Shown piece by piece: positions 1-8,555 of a DNA stretch of 26,941 nt (the first letter of the stretch is position 1; every line of letters starts with the position of its first letter). The notes beneath the pieces were generated by a model. It was not told the origin of the DNA, ran no database searches, and saw only the letters and a program-made list of their open reading frames with translations. The translations under genes were made by a program, and so were the position numbers. The DNA lies in the NCBI GenBank assembly GCA_018398765.1, contig JAHBMJ010001169.1:7641-34581 (forward strand). Direction: 5' to 3'. The stretch is from Chromera velia (Eukaryota > Sar > Chromeraceae).

Positions 1-15
1 GGGGGGGGGGGGGGG
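1..15. repeat. Poly-G run at the window edge
   Basis: Fifteen consecutive G residues open the window and are followed at once by TACGT, so the last G forms a GTACGT splice-donor-like word. A homopolymer exactly at a sequence end may mark a contig end or a filled gap rather than genomic sequence, so inferences from these bases are unsafe. Confidence 0.7.
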
Positions 16-244
16 TACGTTGTCCTTTTTGGGGGGTTTTCTTCCTGTTTCCTTAATTCTTTCGTGCTGGTCTGGGCAGGATGAGGAAGGGAGACAGGCT
101 TGTATGTGAGCTAGAGTCTGTTGCATTGTGACAGCATGTGCCGTTTTCCCTCTTGTCTGTCTACGTAACGGTATCTAGTTCATTTATTCATGCACATACT
201 CACACTGGCTGCTCTTTTCCTTTCTTCATTTTGTCTGGTTGCAG

Positions 245-395
245 GTTTGTAGGCCGGCTTTTGGGTTTTAATTTGGTGGTCCTCCTCTTCCCCCTTTGCT
301 CGAAGCTCGTCGATCCTCTTCCTTCGGCAGCACCTGTCGCTGCCAGGGGGCCCGAGAGTGCAATCAAGGGAGAAGAGGGGCAGTCAGGAAAGTAA
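245..395 (+). CDS. Putative terminal exon of a gene entering from the left, product unknown
   Basis: A pyrimidine-rich stretch ending in GGTTGCAG (to 244) looks like a 3' splice site. The following frame, entered with two bases carried from the previous exon, is open for 49 residues and stops with TAA at 393-395. It starts FVGRLLGFNLVVLLF, a short hydrophobic segment that could be the end of a membrane span, and ends in a polar tail rich in Pro, Ala, Glu and Gly. A GTACGT word at 15-20 could be the matching donor, giving an intron of about 230 bp, but it abuts the suspect poly-G run. An ATG-initiated reading from 138 would run through the presumed intron and is less likely. No family is recognised. 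Without the upstream exons this call rests only on the acceptor and the open frame. Confidence 0.35.
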
Positions 396-496
396 TTGGA
401 TTTCTAGTCGGACTCTTCAATCATGCATGATCATATCTTAAATAATGATCACACAAAAAAATGTTTGAAAAAATTTGGGCCGACAAAAACTAAGTC

Positions 497-730
497 GACC
501 TCCCTGAACCTAACTACCACTTGAAAGTTCAAGCCGCATTTTTAGATAAGCTTGAAAGTCTGCGCCGCAGGCGCGGATCATTTATGGTGTCTTGAAAGCC
601 AAAGCCGCATATCTGGACGATGTCTTGACCATCTACGCCGTAGGCGTAGACGGTCTCTTGAAAAACAATGCCGCACATAGAGATTATCTTGATTATATTT
701 TTTTAAGTGGCACTTAGGTTCAGGGAGGTT
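497..730. mobile_element. Complete MITE with 26-bp inverted ends and 8-bp target duplication
   Basis: The ends are near-perfect inverted repeats. The left end reads GACCTCCCTGAACCTAA and the right end, reverse-complemented, AACCTCCCTGAACCTAA; 23 of the first 26 positions match. The element is flanked by identical 8-bp words ACTAAGTC at 489-496 and 731-738, a duplication length typical of hAT transposons. It has no coding capacity. The interior is built from about six degenerate units of 31-40 bp, each starting CTTGA (520, 551, 591, 624, 657, 688). Most contain GCCG, and two carry GC hairpins centred on GCGCCGCAGGCGC (562-574) and CTACGCCGTAGGCGTAG (633-649). A truncated second copy lies at 6792-6948, confirming a repeat family. 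The superfamily is inferred from duplication length alone. Confidence 0.78.
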
Positions 731-738
731 ACTAAGTC

Positions 739-876
739 AGAATTATAACCCGAAAAAAATTGCTTGAAAAAAAGGTAGACTTCATTTTTATCGCGATACT
801 GCGGCTATATATGTAGTTAACGTTTAATTTTTTGTGTGTGGGGGGAATATTTTATGCATATATGTAAACTTCTCTA
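739..876. other. Short AT-rich spacer, nothing recognised
   Basis: AT-rich spacer between the MITE and the TA-flanked end at 877. It shows no open frame, RNA gene or repeat that I recognise, apart from a short TATATATG stretch and a run of G at 841-845. Confidence 0.6.
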
Positions 877-1052
877 TACTCTGCAAAAAATGTTAGAAAA
901 GTGATAAAAAACTGATAGAAAAGTAATAGAAATTAATGTTAGAACAGTTGTTAGAAAAGTGATAGAAATCTGATAGAAATGTAAACCCCTAATTACTATC
1001 AGTTTTCTATCAGTTTTCTTAAGTTTTCTATACCACTTTTTTATCAGATTTC
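877..1052. repeat. AT-rich imperfect inverted repeat, possible left end of a TA-flanked element
   Basis: The stretch begins TA then CTCTGCAAAAAATGTTAG and is made of repeated words related to GTTAGAAAAGTGATAGAAA. Its right half (996-1052) carries the complementary words CTATCAGTTTTC and CCACTTTTTTATCAG, so the whole can fold into a long imperfect hairpin around about 985. The start resembles the inverted right end at 8553 (reverse complement CCCTGCAAAAAAT, then TTGTTAGAAAACTAGG), and both are next to TA. I infer that this is the broken left arm of a TA-inserting element, interrupted by the retrotransposon that follows. The pairing of the two ends is a hypothesis. Confidence 0.4.
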
Positions 1053-1237
1053 TATTAGGATTAGGATTAATGTCCGGAGGATTGGCCTCCCGCCCCAATG
1101 CCGAATGTTCGACGTGCGGCTTCCAGGGAAAGCGCCTAGATGCATCAGACCTCCCTGGCCGGCCCGCACAGGTCTAGCCTATGCCGCAAATGAATCACAT
1201 TGAACAGTTAATCACCTGCGTGTGTATGCAAGAGGGC

Positions 1238-2437
1238 TCACTCCATTCCAAAGCAGGGTTTGCAAGGGAACGATCCCATAATTGCAGATAAACGGCTCGA
1301 AGCGAGTTCCAAAACCTCCCAACATCCTATCCTCCTCCTTTTTCCCTCCTCTTTTGCTTTTTTTATATCACTCCACACCCTTTTATACTCTTTAATTCTT
1401 CCATCTTTTTCTTTCTCACTTTTTTGAGTCTCCTGATACAGCCTATCTAACTCTTTTCCTAAAGCTTGACTCAAATTGTTTCCCTTTTTTCTTTTCTATT
1501 CTCTCACTACCTGTCTTTTCATCATGACGTCTTTCAAAAAGGTATTGACATTCAAAAGAAAAGAGGATAGAGCGATCTTGTCTACCTTCTCTTCACCACC
1601 CACTTTCCATCTGCTGCTATTTGTAGCTCTCTCCTCTCTCCCTTTCACCGAACTCCAATGTGTCATCAAAGCTTGCAAGCAGTCTGCCCTCTCTCCATCA
1701 TACAGAAGGCATTCAGTCAGCACATGGATTTCATCTTCGACTGCTTGAATATCAAGCAGGTCAGAGCAAACCATGCATTTCCTTTCTGTCAATGGGGTCC
1801 CTCTGCCTCTTTCTATTGAGAACTTCCCCCTGTTTACGTCCAAGTTTCTCTCTCCCACCCGAAATGCAGCCCTTCTTCTGTGGATAGGCTAAGGAGCTAT
1901 CTTTGTGTAGCAGACGGGAGTTCTCCCTATTTTATCTCTATCTAATGAAATGCTTCTATCTGTATGTTCTCCATTCTTGCTGTTGTGAAGCCACAGATTT
2001 AGGCGATTTCCGTTGGATAGAGACGTATGGATAGGATGCATGACACCTTCTCTCAGCTCTTCCCTCTCAGCCCTTCCTTTTTTCTGCACTGACCTCTCAA
2101 CTCTCTCTGCAAATACTTCCTTTTTCCTCTTTGTAATTTCTTCCTTTTTTAGTGCTTTTATCTACCTTACTATTCTGTCTCTTCTCTCAAAGGAAGGTTG
2201 TCTGCCTGCAGTTTCTGGTTCTCTTTCTATTTGGAAGGGATGGCTTCTTATCTTTGTGAAAAGTGTTTCGACACATTTCTTCAAGTGGGGGAAAAAATAA
2301 AAGGGATAAAGCTTCCTTCTTCTCAGTTCTGAATCGAATCCTTCCTGTAATGATTGAATGAGTGCATGGCCTGTCGGTGTGTCTCTTCCTTTTTGGATTA
2401 CCTTCCTTATCCACATCAGGGTTCTTTGTGTAACCAC
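1238..2437 (-). pseudogene. LINE C-terminal region with Cys/His zinc-finger remnant
   Basis: Several minus-strand pieces follow the reverse transcriptase: 2437-2162, 2089-1889, 1858-1496 and 1474-1238, separated by frame shifts. The piece 1858-1496 contains RKCMVCSDLLDIQAVEDEIH and then VLTECLLYDGER, a C-x2-C-x(n)-H-x4-C arrangement typical of the zinc knuckle at the C-terminus of many LINE proteins, thought to bind the element RNA or target DNA. The last piece has a charged, coiled-coil-like stretch and ends at a stop near 1238, before a GC-richer untranslated tail. No RNase H motif was seen. The decay equals that of the upstream domains, consistent with one ageing insertion. Confidence 0.6.
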
Positions 2438-2755
2438 CAGATCGATAGGAAGAAGGCCTGCCTCAATAAAAGTAGTAAGTATGCTTTCTTTCTCTCTCAG
2501 TTACAGCACCCATTGAATGAATCTTCTTTGCAGTCTGTCAAACTCTGCAAACGTTTCCTGCAAGTGTGAATGTACTTCGCAGCCGTATGACCAAACTGCA
2601 CACACTGTCTACTTGAACCATTGAAAACAAGTTGCGGGTGGGATCTCTCCTCCTACACTGATCTTACTTTTCAATGCAAAAAAGACTCTTTCTGTCTTAA
2701 TCATTCTCTTTCTCATCATTGCATCTGTGGAGCAATTTAGGGAGCAATCTTCTGT

Positions 2756-4062
2756 TTAAAAAAGGCTAAAGTATGGATATTCGCTTGCCTGAACTAACTC
2801 TGCCTTACCTAACGTGAATCGCTTTCTTTTCTTCCCCACTTTCTGTCCAAACTTCATTATTCTTAACTTATCTGACAGAAGGAGCTTCAAAGGCCTTGCA
2901 TACTCCTCCAGTGCTTTCAAAAGCCTCTCTATCTCCTCTGCCTCTATCGATTGAAGGTACGTGTTGTCAGCAAAAAGCCCGACAGAGAAGTTCTCTTGCA
3001 CACCCTCGGGGCCTTTTTGGAGCTTGGGACCCCTCCCGGTGAGGCCTTCCCTCCTCCCAATGTCCACTGGCATATCATTTGTATATCCTTTAAACAGAAA
3101 AGGTCCTGCCGGACCTCCCTGCTTTAACCCCTTTTCTTCCCAAAACCAGAAATCACTCCCTTTTACCCTTGCTCTGATATTTCGCAGTGACTCACATACC
3201 TACTTAATGGTCTCTTCCTGTACCCCGTGCTTTCTCAACTGTTCAGGCATTCTACTGTGAGATGCTTTATCAAATGCACTTGTGAAATCAATAAAAGAAA
3301 TAAAAAGACTCTCGAGACGAGCGATCAATTGAAGGAAAAAAAAAATTATATTTAAGGTTCCCACCCCTTTACTGTAGGCGAACTGCACATGGTTCCGTTT
3401 CTCCCTTCCCTCCATCTTTACCGTATCCCTCATGTACAACTCCCCCCATTTCGCATCGGCTGAGTCTAAATGGATTGGTCTGAGTCTAAGTGGATTGGTC
3501 TTCATCTTTTTTGAATATTCTGTGGCTTCCCTGGTTTGGGAAGTGCGGAGATCACGAGATCATTCCATCCAGACGGCCACCATGCAAAACGAGCACACAC
3601 ATTTATCAATGCATGGTAACACTTGACCACTGTTGCCGACTTTACCATTGCACCATGCACACCCAGAGGCATGCCATCTTTCCCTGCCGCTTTCTTGGGG
3701 TTTCTGTTCTTTTTCAATCCTTCTTGCACCTTTTTTGTGTCTATCCTCCATTCTTTTGCTTCTGTCAGTGCTTTGAAGATGCATGAGATGGTTTTTGTAA
3801 TTTCTTCCTCTGCGTCTTCATTTTCATCTTTCTTCCACTGTTTTTCCCACCCTCTTGCTATCTCTTCTTCAGTCAGCGCATCTTCCTTTCTTACCTCTTT
3901 TTTTTTGCTCAGCTGGTTCCATACCTTCCATTCTCTTCCTTTCTCTGCCAGCTGACTTGTGATTCTTTCCATTCTTTTGAATCTCTGCCTTGCCTCCTCT
4001 CTTCTCATCGTTCTTCTTCTCTCCCTGCTTGCGGAGTGCAAAGCCTCTTTTATTTTTTTCAA
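2756..4062 (-). pseudogene. LINE reverse transcriptase domain remnant
   Basis: The frame 4062-3502 has a charged linker followed by NPKKAAGKDGMPLGVHGAM and GWNDLVISALPKPGKP, the N-terminal part of a LINE reverse transcriptase. The next piece, 3505-3200, contains FAYSKGVGTLNIIF and FISFIDFTSAFDKASH, which is motif A. A third piece around 3130-2756 contains GLKQGGPAGPFLF (motif B) and VGLFADNTYLQS, where the catalytic FADD of motif C has become FADN. Thus one of the two adjacent catalytic aspartates is lost as well as the reading frame. The domain would copy the element RNA at the nicked target. It is clearly non-functional here. Order and spacing of the motifs match the family, so domain identity is secure even though frames change between pieces. 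Confidence 0.8.
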
Positions 4063-4539
4063 TTCTCTTTTTGCTGATTCTATCTTTTCTTCGTTAAGTT
4101 ACTTTTTGGCCTCTCTTACTTTTTTTTCTGCCTATGATTCGATCTTTTTCACTTGTTTAATTCTCCTCCTGGTTATTATCTCTGGTGTGTCGTCCTCTCT
4201 AACGTTTGCCCCTCTTCTACATTTCTTTTCTTTCTTGCATGTTTTCTTGTATTCCTCTTCTACTACTTTTTTTCAGCTTCTTGTATGGTCTATCTAGTGT
4301 CTCTTCCATTACCCAAACTCCTTTCTGAACGTCCATCATCTTGCTCATTTCTTTCTTTACTCCTTCGTTGTCTAATCTTCTTTCCAGCGCTGACAAGAAG
4401 TTCTTTTCTACTTTCTTTGGCAAGGGTCCCCACCATCTTTTTTGAATTTGGTCTTGCTCTGGCAGCTCCCTCTCTTTCTTTGTCCTCCTTCTCTTCTTCT
4501 TATCTTTTGTTTCTGGCAAACGCAGGTGCAACCAAAGTG

Positions 4540-5320
4540 CAGCGTGGTCAGTTTTTACCGAATTCACTTCCTTCATAAAAAAAGCATAAACAAACAGAAG
4601 AAGTTCAGGCAAAACACAAATATAATCATTTACTATAAATGCATCCCTCCCAAGACCAGAAAAAGTGAACGACCCATCGAAGTCAAAGGACTTCTCTTCC
4701 TCTCCCCTCCCGACCTTGCACTGACACAGGCCATTAAGCAGTACAATCTCCATCTCCTCGTAGAACAAAATCAGTCTCCTCCCCTTTTCGTTCACTATCA
4801 GATGTTAGGACTGCCTGACAGGCTCACAACTCTCTCTTTTCTGTCCCCTCCCTCCCACTTCCCCAACCCTGACATCTTCCCCAAAGAGAATCCTTGGAGC
4901 CTCCTTTCCAGTCCTTGTATTGAAGTCTCCTCCAACACATACCCTACCCCTCTCCCCGCCCCTTTTTCTTCTTTTCTCTTCCATGTACTCCTTCAGATCT
5001 GTGATCAAAGTTTCGTCACAGTACGTAGTACGTGCGGCGGGATTATATACTCCACACAACAGGGGTTTTTGTGCATTTGGATTCTTCTTCCCAACCTGCA
5101 CTCCTTACCCTATAGCTAAGAAGCACAGCAACCCCGCCTATGTTCACTATCTGCTCCTCCGATTTTATTATCAGTGGGTAGTTAACTCTGGTCTTCTTTT
5201 TTGTTACTGTCCGGCACTCTTTTAAAGAAGAGCATGTCTCATTCAGAAAAATAATGTTTGCTTCCTGAAACTCCTTCTCAAACTCTTCTGAGGATAACCA
5301 AAGCTGCAGTCCCCTTTATG
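4540..5320 (-). pseudogene. LINE endonuclease (EEP/AP-like) domain remnant
   Basis: On the minus strand, three frame-shifted pieces together recall an exonuclease-endonuclease-phosphatase fold. The first (about 5290-5060) contains FQEANIIFLNET, matching the metal-binding Glu segment, and then GGVAVLLS. The second (5101-4805) contains VGGDFNTRTG, the conserved GDFN block. The third (4795-4540) contains TFSGLGRDAFIVNDYICVLP followed by VKTDHAALWLHLRLP, corresponding to the terminal SDH motif with Thr-Asp-His. In LINEs this domain nicks target DNA to prime reverse transcription. At least two frame changes and an in-frame stop near 5060 interrupt it, so it is inactive as it stands. Identification rests on motif recall, not alignment. 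Confidence 0.7.
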
Positions 5321-5560
5321 CTCCTTTGCAATTTAACCAGACTATAACCAATGTAATGGCATGCTCCCTTTCTCCTTTCCTTTCCTTTGACCTTTTTTTT
5401 TCTGTTGAACTTCGTTTGATGCGGCTGCTTGAGGGATATCTGCCTCAGAGCATTCCGATGGAGTGTTAGACGACAAGTGTGAGCTGCCCCCTCCTTCTTT
5501 TTCCCCTTCTTCTTTCCGTCCTCCTTCTCCTCCTGTTCCATCCCCCTGCCTCTCTCCCCT

Positions 5561-5585
5561 CATTTTTCTAACTAGGCGTCGGCTA
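5561..5585. repeat. Left arm of an outer inverted repeat, ending in TA
   Basis: The sequence CTAACTAGGCGTCGGCTA (5568-5585) is the near-complement of AGCCGACACCTAGTTTTC at 8511-8528. Crossing the 2.7-kb element, the complementarity goes on: GAGGAAAAAAAAA at 8302 corresponds to AAAGAAAGAAGAAA in the reverse complement of the right arm. That continuation is what one expects if the inner element jumped into a TA inside this arm. Confidence 0.5.
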
Positions 5586-5659
5586 CCCTAAAGAATGTCC
5601 GGTGAAAAAGTCCGGTTACCGAACATTTTGACTTACCTTTTTGAAAAGTCAACTTACCA
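5586..5659 (+). repeat. Left terminal inverted repeat of the 2.7-kb element
   Basis: About 74 bp from CCCTAAAGAATG to CAACTTACCA. It matches the reverse complement of 8215-8299 along its whole length, apart from scattered substitutions and an extra 11 or so bases in the right copy, where the word AATGTCYGGTG is duplicated. Confidence 0.75.
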
Positions 5660-6791
5660 TTTTAAAAAAGTCTGGTTGGTAGATCTCGAGAAATATGTGG
5701 AGTATAAAGCTGAAAATTGGTGTACAAAGCGGGCTTAAAGCGCGTAGAAGCAAACACTAACTTTTAAAGGCCTTTACTAATTATTTTTCACTAGGTCTGA
5801 TCTGTAAAGTTTTAAAGTGAAATAAAGTTTAAAGTGATACTGTCTGGTTTTAGTCTGTATACTCTAAAGTATAACTTTAGAAACTCACTTTAAAAGTTTT
5901 TTATCATGTATAAAAAAATGTTTTCAAAGGCTAAACAATCCTATAAACAACACATCAATGTGTTGAAGCTTTTTATTCTTAAAGTTTTAAAACTAAAAAT
6001 TTTTTTACAGGGTTGCCGATTTTTTTGGTGATAAGACGAGCTGATTACCGGTTAACTGGTAATTACTGGTAGAGTGGCCGGCCACCGGGAAAAAGTTTGG
6101 TAAAGGCTGTAGAGATAAAGTATAATTTAAAACCATAGTTTAAAAAATTTATTTATGATAATAAGCATTTTTTAAAGCATTTTGAGTTATTTGTTCGTTC
6201 ATTTATATGGTCTAACTAGGTTTGACAGTCATTTACATGTTATAAATAAAGTTATCTATGGTTTAAGTGAGATACTAAAGGGCAGCCATGCTGTTTTAAA
6301 TAATAAAACTGGAAAGAGGGATTGCCATTGGCCTCACTAGCATCTCAGTAGCGTATTGACGACCAAAAACGGTACACAATCGGCATAATTCGCCTCCACT
6401 AACACTCTTGTGGGCCGCCACACTATATTTATAGGCACCATGCAAGTGTGATGCAACAAATCTAACAACCTTAAAGGTGAGCACGTCCTGTCAAAAGAGG
6501 CTTTCATGTCTTAAGGCCAGGCCATCTGCTAGCTGCCTCTTTACCTCCGCAACGACTACCGTTTCCGGTTCATAGACCTCTAAACCAGGCAAACAAACGC
6601 AGACAAACAATATATTTTTTTAAAAATCTTAATTTGATTCCTAAAAGTGCCAAAAACGTTGAAAGAAGTCTTTAAAACTAAAGAATAGGAGTTGCGCCGC
6701 AGGCGAAATTTTTTTTTGAAGCTTCATTTTCTCCTCATTTTTTTCTAGTAAAACTTAGGTAAACGGAGTCCATTACCGGTAATCCATTACT

Positions 6792-6948
6792 CGGATCATT
6801 TATGGTGTCTTGAAAGCCAAAGCCACATATTTGGACGGTGTTTTAACCATTTACGCCGCAAGCATGGACGGTCTCTTAAAAAAAGATGCCGTAGATAGAA
6901 ATGATCTTGATTATATTTTTTCAAGTGGCACTTAGGTTCAGGGAGGTT
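6792..6948. mobile_element. Truncated second copy of the 234-bp MITE
   Basis: These 157 bases align without gaps to 574-730 of the complete MITE, including the right end AAGTGGCACTTAGGTTCAGGGAGGTT (6923-6948). The left third is missing; sequence joins abruptly at TTACTCGGATC. The shared words CTTGAAAGCC, GACGGTCTCTT and TCTTGATTATATTTTTT make homology certain. The right terminus directly abuts the first base of the 476-bp direct repeat. Confidence 0.85.
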
Positions 6949-7111
6949 AATTCACGTTCTTGTACATGAATGGGGCGACACTCTTCTTAGATGCCCCGTA
7001 TTTCTCAACGAAGGCATCGATGGGAAGGGCAGCAAAATCCTCATGAGTCAGACCGCCATCTTCGTAGCCCTTGTATGAATCCATGCACCCCTTTACGGAG
7101 GCAAATGCGGA
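6947..7111 (-). pseudogene. 54-codon gene fragment in copy 1, unknown family
   Basis: On the minus strand, after an AAAGTAG that could serve as a 3' splice site, the frame is open for 54 codons and ends at TAA (6949-6947). It contains SAFASVKGCMDSYKGYED, then LTHEDFAALPIDAFVEKYGA and ends KKSVAPFMYKNVN. The composition is that of an ordinary soluble protein rather than random translation, and the frame is kept in copy 2. The stop codon is created exactly at the junction with the MITE end. There is no start codon other than an internal ATG. I read it as the last exon of a host gene captured by the mobile element. I do not recognise the family. Confidence 0.4.
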
Positions 7112-7424
7112 CTACTTTCTTGTATAGAAGTTCTTGTTTGTCTATCATGATCTCTGTTTTGAATCACTAGATCAATAAGAGAGTGCCTTATAGTGTCTTG
7201 TATACTGTTTTGTGGTCACCATAAGCTTAAACTCGGTACACACTTTCACCTGTAGAGAAAGAGACGGGGAGACAGGAAGTATAACGGTTCTTAACCACGC
7301 GGGGACGGCGCGTGGGAACGGCCCTAAAAAGTCTTTGAACATGGCCTAGAAAAGAGTAAAATTATGGTAACTTAACCCCTCTAACAGGTTGAAAAAAGCC
7401 ATTCATAACTAGCTAGTAAAAAGT
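6949..7424 (+). repeat. 476-bp direct repeat, copy 1
   Basis: Begins AATTCACGTTCTTGTAC and ends GCTAGTAAAAAGT. It has exactly the same length as copy 2, 725 bp downstream. By eye the two differ at about 5-6 percent of sites, nearly all C/T or G/A changes, and no indel changes the length. The first 22 bases form a stem-loop, perfect in copy 2 (ATTCACGT/ACGTGAAT) and with one mismatch here. The repeat lacks TG/CA ends, so an LTR is unlikely. Confidence 0.9.
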
Positions 7425-7659
7425 CATTCGTATTTCATCACACTTTGCCTACTAGCTTTGAATTTTCCATGCAAAAACTAGCCTAGGGGGGGTACTTCCA
7501 GCTGACCATTCATAGGCTGTGCGGCCCGGGCGTTTATGGCAGAGCACGCATACTAGGCGGCATACTGCAGCTTCTTTGCACATAGCGTCAAATCGGCTCT
7601 GCCACTGTGGCTGGGGAATAGAGACTAGGTCCAATTTGCATAGTTAGTGGGGATGGTTG

Positions 7660-7836
7660 CTATCTGATATAGTAATTCACGTTCTTGTACGTGAATGGGG
7701 CGACACTCTTCTTGGGTGCCCCGTATTTCTCAACGAAAGCATCGACGGGAAGGGCAGCGAAATCCTCATGAGTCAGACCACCATCTTCGTAGTCTTTGTA
7801 TGAATCTATACACCCCTTTACGGAGGCGAATGCGCA
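7660..7836 (-). pseudogene. 58-codon gene fragment in copy 2, paralogue of the copy 1 fragment
   Basis: The same frame as in copy 1 is open here with CAFASVKGCIDSYKDYED, LTHEDFAALPVDAFVEKYGA and APFTYKNVN, and it runs four codons further to TAG because the MITE junction is absent. Compared with copy 1 there are about six synonymous and seven amino-acid-changing differences, almost all transitions. That gives no evidence of strong purifying selection since the duplication. The internal ATG of copy 1 is ATA here, so neither copy has a shared start. It is most likely a fragment, not a gene. Confidence 0.4.
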
Positions 7837-8149
7837 CTACTTTCTTGTATAGAAGTTCTTGTTTGTCTATCATGATCTCTGTTTTGAATCACTAGATCAA
7901 TAAGAGAATGCCTTATAGTGTCTTGTATGCTGTTTTGTGGTCACTATAAGCTTAAACTCAGTACACACTTTCACCTGCAGAGAAAGAGACGGAGAGACAG
8001 GAAGTATAACGGTTCTTAACCATGCGGGGACGGCACGCGGGAACGGCCCCAAAAAGTCTTTGAACATGGCCTAGAAAAGAGTAAAATTACGGTAACTTAA
8101 CCCCTCTAACAGGTTGAAAAAAACCATTCGTAACCAGCTAGTAAAAAGT
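7674..8149 (+). repeat. 476-bp direct repeat, copy 2
   Basis: Second copy of the repeat at 6949-7424. Spacer 7425-7673 (249 bp) separates them. The right boundary ends at AAAAAGT, after which sequence runs into the region leading to the right terminal repeat of the 2.7-kb element. The start contains a perfect hairpin with arms ATTCACGT and ACGTGAAT around a TCTTGT loop. Confidence 0.9.
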
Positions 8150-8214
8150 TACATAATTCTAGTAATACGACTTTTTTGCAAAAGTCCTTTAGTAACTCTT
8201 AAGGTCCAAGTGTA

Positions 8215-8299
8215 TGGCAAGTTGATTTTTCAAAAAGGTAAGTCAAAATGTCCGGTAACCAGACTTTTCACCGGACATTCCACCAGACATTCTTTAGGG
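8215..8299 (-). repeat. Right terminal inverted repeat of the 2.7-kb element
   Basis: Reverse complement of the left end, running from TGGCAAGTTG to CATTCTTTAGGG. It contains an internal duplication of the word CCGGACATT/CCAGACATT that accounts for its greater length. Confidence 0.75.
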
Positions 8300-8555
8300 T
8301 AGAGGAAAAAAAAAAAGATCACCCGAAACCCTTTACTTTTTTTCTTTTTCAGTCAATTAAATAACTGTTGTTCATATGTTGCACAAGTGTTATTTATGTG
8401 TTGCACAACTGTTGTTAAGTGTGGTTAAATGTTGGTTAAGGTAGAAAAGTAAAAAGAAAAAAAAAAGATCGATCTCCAATCGCTTATTTTTCTTTCTTTC
8501 TTCTTTCTTTAGCCGACACCTAGTTTTCTAACAATTTTTTATTTTTTGCAGGGTA
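8300..8555. mobile_element. Right part of an outer TA-flanked element
   Basis: From the TA at 8300 the sequence runs through A-rich and T-rich tracts, two GTTGCACAA-type words (8379-8412), then AGCCGACACCTAGTTTTCTAAC and ends TTTTTTGCAGGG at 8553 before TA. The last part is the inverted counterpart of 5561-5585 and, less exactly, of 879-900. It is interpreted as the body and right arm of a small TA-inserting element into which the 2.7-kb element jumped. No protein is encoded. Confidence 0.45.

Larger units (their letters stand above)
1053..5560 (-). mobile_element. Degenerate non-LTR (LINE-type) retrotransposon
   Basis: Reading the minus strand from about 5560 down to 1053 gives, in order, an apurinic-type endonuclease, a reverse transcriptase and a Cys/His zinc-finger tail, which is the layout of many LINE second ORFs. 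The frames are broken by many stops and shifts, so no single protein can be made. The 3' end has no poly-A; it seems to finish in about two and a half CCTAAT units, seen on plus as ATTAGGATTAGGATTA at 1054-1069. Simple-repeat tails of this kind are known in several non-LTR groups. The 5' end is placed only roughly, where the G/A-rich coding strand gives way to the sequence resuming at 5561. No clear target duplication was found, although TTTCTA occurs near both ends. The clade is not assigned. Confidence 0.75.
5586..8299. mobile_element. 2.7-kb TA-flanked inverted-repeat DNA element, non-autonomous
   Basis: The ends CCCTAAAGAATGTCCGGTG (left) and, reverse-complemented, CCCTAAAGAATGTCTGGTG (right) are inverted, extend for about 75-85 bp, and are flanked by TA on both sides (5584-5585, 8300-8301). 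A TA duplication fits Tc1/mariner-like transposition. No transposase is recognisable. The interior is AT-rich (5660-6290) and then holds a truncated MITE, a 476-bp direct duplication and a 249-bp spacer. Two short minus-strand open frames, 6296-6484 (with GGELCRLCTVFGRQY) and 7452-7634 (with CRLVCVLCHKRPGRTAYEW), are Cys-containing and unidentified. They could be gene scraps, but neither has a convincing start or splice context. Superfamily assignment rests on the TA alone. Confidence 0.65.

Noticed and set aside
1476-4578. Plus-strand Phe/Ser/Leu-rich frames over the LINE
   Set aside because: Antisense shadows of the purine-rich minus-strand retrotransposon.
6296-6484. 62-codon minus frame with GGELCRLCTVFG as a gene
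   Set aside because: No start or splice context and no partner exon; kept only as a possible scrap inside the 2.7-kb element.
6949-8149. The 476-bp direct repeats as LTRs of a short retrotransposon
   Set aside because: No TG/CA ends, no primer-binding site or polypurine tract, and only 249 bp between the copies.
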